A stretch of 64,000 bases of DNA, from positions 1 to 64,000 of the forward strand of contig CBDHFM010000030.1 in assembly GCA_965262505.1 (NCBI GenBank), in the 5' to 3' direction. A program made the translations under genes and the position numbers. Within the stretch, counting starts at the first letter, position 1. Each line of letters begins with the position of its first letter. This document shows, one piece after another, positions 61,430 to 64,000 of the stretch. This DNA comes from JACPPO01 sp965262505 (GTDB taxonomy: Bacteria; Acidobacteriota; Vicinamibacteria; Vicinamibacterales; UBA2999). The notes under the pieces were generated by a model that searched no databases, was not told the origin of the DNA, and was given only the letters and a program-made list of their open reading frames with translations.

Positions 61430-62269
61430 ATGCGACAGGGTTCGCCCGCTTTAATACTCGCTCTGGCTGTGGGGCTCGCGCAGACGCTGGCATGGGCGCA
61501 ACAAGAGGCGCAGTTTGACCCTCACGACCTCTCCGGATACTGGATCGGTCCGCCGCCCAGTGAGCGTCCGCCCGAGGACAGCCATCCCCCTTACACGGAA
61601 GCCGGCCAGCAGCGCATGAACGAGCGCCTCCCGGACTTTATCGAGGACGTCGACCTGCCCGAGGATGGGGCAGCGCCGGGATGCCGTACCTTCGCATGCA
61701 GGAACGACCCCATGTTCTCGTGTAATCCGATGGGTTTCCCGCGGATCACCTGGGAGGAGAACGAGCCATTCGAAGTCGTTCAGCTTCCGGGCAGAATGAT
61801 GCACCTCTATCAGTGGGACCGGGTGCTGCGCGAGATATGGATGGACGGACGCGCGTTGCCCTCTGGAGAAAACCTGTGGCACATCGGGCCGGCTTGGTAT
61901 GGCCATTCGGTTGCCGAATGGGACGGAGACACGCTGGTTGTCAATAGCACCGGCTTCGAGCCGAGAGCGTGGCCCGATCAATACGGCCATCCATTGAGTT
62001 TCGACGCGCAGATCGAGGAGCGGTTCAGGCTGATCGACGCCGACACGCTGGAGGGTCGCATGACCATCAACGATACGGCGAACTATACGGCCCCATGGGG
62101 ACCCCAATCACGTATCTTCACGCGACTGCAGCCGGAGGACATGACCTTCTTCGGATGGACAGGATTGTTTTCGGGGCTCACGGATGCGATCTGCGCGCCG
62201 ATGAACGAGGTGGAGGAGTTCAATCCTCGGGTTCGCGATCGAGGACTCTTCGGCGATACCGAAAAATGA
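61430..62269 (+). CDS. TGIW/YSVGRW family exported protein (copy 9)
   Basis: 279 residues. Signal peptide to LAWAQQ, then HDLSGYWIGPPP, close cysteines in GCRTFACRND, CNPMGFPRITWEE near residue 100, EIWMDGRALP near 140, YGHSVAEWDGDTLVVNSTG near 160, GHPLSFDAQIEERFR and a final CAPMNEVEEF. Here YSVGRW becomes HSVAEW. AAGGAG precedes the ATG. Partner of DUF6152 copy i. Confidence 0.78.
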   Translation: MRQGSPALILALAVGLAQTLAWAQQEAQFDPHDLSGYWIGPPPSERPPEDSHPPYTEAGQQRMNERLPDFIEDVDLPEDGAAPGCRTFACRNDPMFSCNPMGFPRITWEENEPFEVVQLPGRMMHLYQWDRVLREIWMDGRALPSGENLWHIGPAWYGHSVAEWDGDTLVVNSTGFEPRAWPDQYGHPLSFDAQIEERFRLIDADTLEGRMTINDTANYTAPWGPQSRIFTRLQPEDMTFFGWTGLFSGLTDAICAPMNEVEEFNPRVRDRGLFGDTEK

Positions 62270-62318
62270 CCCGCGACGGAATCGCCGACACCGCCTGGCT
62301 GTGGACAACAAGGACGTG

Positions 62319-63293
62319 ATGAAGAACGAAACCTGGAAACCCTCGACCCTCGGTGTGGTGGCAGTGGCTGTGGTCGCGCTTCTTGGCGCAGGCACAGCGC
62401 GGCTTGGCGCGGGAGCCGGTCAGGCAGCGGGAGGGAGTATCTCGGACCGCCTGCTCGCGGGCTCGATCGATTTCCACGCGCACAGCCTTCCGGACATGGA
62501 GGAGCGGAGCGTTGACTCCGCCGATCTCGCGAGAATGGCACGAGATCGCGGCATGCGCGGGATTGTACTCAAGAATCATTTCGATCCGACGGCATCGCTC
62601 GCCTACACCGTGCGCCGGCAAGTACCAGGCTTCGAGACATTCGGCGGCATCGTCCTCAACCGCACCGTGGGTGGAATCAACGCGCGCGCGGTCGAGCACA
62701 TGACGGAGGTCACTGGAGGGTGGGGGCGTGTCGTCTGGTTCCCGACTCGCGACTCTGAGTATGGAGTCACGGGGGGTGGTGCAGAAGAGCCGAGGCGGCC
62801 CTTTGTGAGTGTGTCGAGGAACGGGGAGCTGCTGCCAGAGGTGAAGGACGTTATTGCCGTGATCGCCGAGCACCAACTGGTGCTCGAGACAGGGCACTCG
62901 TCACCGGAGGAGAGCCTGCTCCTGCTCGCCGAGGGAAGGAGGCAGGGCGTCCAGCACATGATGGTGACGCATGGGGCCGACGAGATGAGCCTCGCGCAGA
63001 TGCAGGAGGCCACGAGTCTCGGCGCCTTCATCGAGTTCGTCTACAGAAACATCCCCATGACGGGTCGTGCGAGCGCGAACTTCACGCCCTCCGAGCTGGC
63101 GCAGCTGCTCCGGACGATTGGCGTGGAGTGGTGCGTGCTGTCGTCAGATCTCGGCAATCCGGCGTACGCCATGCCGACTGACGGCTTCGGCGAGTTCATG
63201 TCGCAGATGCTCGCGGCCGGGATGACCGAACGCGAGCTCGCTCAGATGACGAAGGACAACCCCGCGCGACTGCTCGGGCTTCCGGTGAACTAA
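62319..63293 (+). CDS. Exported DUF6282-like metal-dependent hydrolase
   Basis: 324 residues from the ATG at 62319 (AAGGA upstream; an in-frame GTG at 62301 adds six residues). An N-terminal signal (VVAVAVVALLGAGTARLG), then GSIDFHAHSLPD (HxH) near residue 55, IVLKNHFDPTASLA, VVWFPTRDSEYG, LETGHSSPEESLLLL and MMVTHGADEMS, and VLSSDLGNPAYAMPTDGF near the end. The histidine and aspartate layout is that of amidohydrolase/PHP-like barrels of DUF6282. Substrate unknown. It follows TGIW copy 9 by about 49 bases. Confidence 0.8.
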   Translation: MKNETWKPSTLGVVAVAVVALLGAGTARLGAGAGQAAGGSISDRLLAGSIDFHAHSLPDMEERSVDSADLARMARDRGMRGIVLKNHFDPTASLAYTVRRQVPGFETFGGIVLNRTVGGINARAVEHMTEVTGGWGRVVWFPTRDSEYGVTGGGAEEPRRPFVSVSRNGELLPEVKDVIAVIAEHQLVLETGHSSPEESLLLLAEGRRQGVQHMMVTHGADEMSLAQMQEATSLGAFIEFVYRNIPMTGRASANFTPSELAQLLRTIGVEWCVLSSDLGNPAYAMPTDGFGEFMSQMLAAGMTERELAQMTKDNPARLLGLPVN

Positions 63294-63353
63294 TTTAGAC
63301 ACCAGTTTCATGACCTCGTCGTCGGCCGCCATTTCAAGACCGAGGAACATGAC

Positions 63354-64000
63354 CTATGGTGCTGACGGGGCCGGTCTGGCGAACCTGGCCGCGTCAATCG
63401 GGACATTCGGTTGCACCTCGCTCAGCTCAACGACATCCTGGCCGCTCACCCACGACAAGGTCCAGGAAAAGGGCATCATGACTCCGGCAACCTCGCGATA
63501 ATCAGTGTAGTCATACTGCGTGGGCACGCGGCCGACCGCCGAGGGGGCATGACGCACCATCCGCGTCAGCAGGCCCGTCTCGTCGTCGAAGTACAAGGTG
63601 GCTAACGCCCCCTCGTCTTCGGCTCCCCCCTGAACCACTCGGACCAACCGATCGTCGATGATGTCCGGGAAGCTGACACGCCAATCGCTGAGGACTTCCT
63701 TGACCCGCCCCGGAAAGGCCATCTCCGCGTCCACCCTCGCCCCGTCCAGCTCACCCCCGGTCAGCGTCATCACCGGCACCGGTGTGAACGGCGTCACGAC
63801 CCAACCGGCACGGCCGTCGTAGGTCGTGGTGTAGTCTCCCTCGACCGAGTGCATAATCGTGGTGCGCTGACCCGGAGCTTGGGCAAAGACTTCGATCTGG
63901 CGCCTCTCGTCACCTGCCCCGAACGCCACGCTCGTCCCCCTGGCTATAAAACTGGTGAGGGTGGCCAGCCGCGCGGCTCCGCCGAGCGCCTCGATATACT
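63354..64000 (-). CDS. C-terminal part of an exported protein with LolA-like domain (runs off the window)
   Basis: The frame is open to the right edge, so at least 214 residues are visible and the N-terminus is missing. YIEALGGAARLATLTSFIARG, VEVFAQAPGQRTTIMHSVEG and a TTYDGRAGWVVTP strand, then GLLTRMVRHAPSAVGRVPTQYDYTDYREVAGVMMPFSWT, match a LolA or outer-membrane lipoprotein-sorting-like fold. In Acidobacteriota this domain often follows a c-type cytochrome region, which would lie beyond the window. Confidence 0.65.
   Translation of the reverse strand, partial: YIEALGGAARLATLTSFIARGTSVAFGAGDERRQIEVFAQAPGQRTTIMHSVEGDYTTTYDGRAGWVVTPFTPVPVMTLTGGELDGARVDAEMAFPGRVKEVLSDWRVSFPDIIDDRLVRVVQGGAEDEGALATLYFDDETGLLTRMVRHAPSAVGRVPTQYDYTDYREVAGVMMPFSWTLSWVSGQDVVELSEVQPNVPIDAARFARPAPSAP

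Overview
The window is high-GC bacterial chromosome with about 54 credible protein-coding loci and no rRNA, tRNA or CRISPR that I could see. Most products carry a Sec, Tat or lipoprotein signal. The gene content is what is typically seen in Acidobacteriota of the Vicinamibacteria lineage: DUF6152, DUF5916 and DUF6351 proteins, NHL beta-propellers, PQQ dehydrogenases, exported amidohydrolases, and metallo-beta-lactamase (MBL) fold proteins. That assignment rests on gene families only.

Layout. 0.2-3.6 kb: an exported DUF6351 alpha/beta hydrolase, a DUF6152 protein and an unknown exported protein. 3.8-9.3 kb: an operon of a ModA-like binding protein, two paralogous NHL propellers and a DUF5916 outer-membrane protein. 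9.4-12.7 kb: an MFS transporter with a PuuE-type deacetylase, then a dihaem cytochrome c. 12.8-14.1 kb: ISAzo13-type IS. 14-20 kb: PQQ dehydrogenase, amidohydrolase with an IPT/TIG tail, and a formamidase-Kelch fusion. 20-26.3 kb: a cluster that alternates DUF6152 with a second small exported family, called here the TGIW/YSVGRW family after its motifs. 26.5-34.8 kb: DUF3179-like protein, EF-hand/histidine phosphatase, PQQ sugar dehydrogenase, an IS broken by an IS256 element, a deiodinase-like protein and a TlpA thioredoxin. 34.8-36.5 kb: IS1380. 36.5-57.5 kb: sulfatase, more DUF6152/TGIW pairs, MBL proteins, cytochrome c, DUF6644-like membrane proteins, HupE/UreJ, class II aldolase-like lipoprotein, amidohydrolases, and a TGIW-MBL fusion. 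57.6-59.1 kb: an integrase-type IS. 59.1-64 kb: NHL protein, another DUF6152/TGIW pair, DUF6282-like protein and a partial gene.

The strongest new signal is selenocysteine. Two genes carry an in-frame TGA exactly at a redox position: a deiodinase-like protein (CxxU-P-P-F, TGA 33062-33064) and a DUF3179-like protein (UxxC, TGA 27279-27281 on the minus strand). A third, SelW-like small gene (22694-22918) has an in-frame TAA exactly at the U/C position of its CxxU motif. Each interrupting codon is followed at 21-24 nt by a hairpin with a G in the first two loop positions, as in bacterial SECIS elements, and the two TGA genes share the loop-region sequence CAGTTTGG.

The second signal is the expansion of DUF6152 (nine copies in 64 kb). 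Nearly all are predicted to mature to an N-terminal His-His and all keep a Pro-His motif, which suggests metal binding. Most sit next to a TGIW/YSVGRW protein, so the two families may act together in the periplasm. Three frameshifts (one in a TGIW gene, two in the deiodinase-like gene) and four insertion sequences indicate either genome decay or assembly errors at those points.
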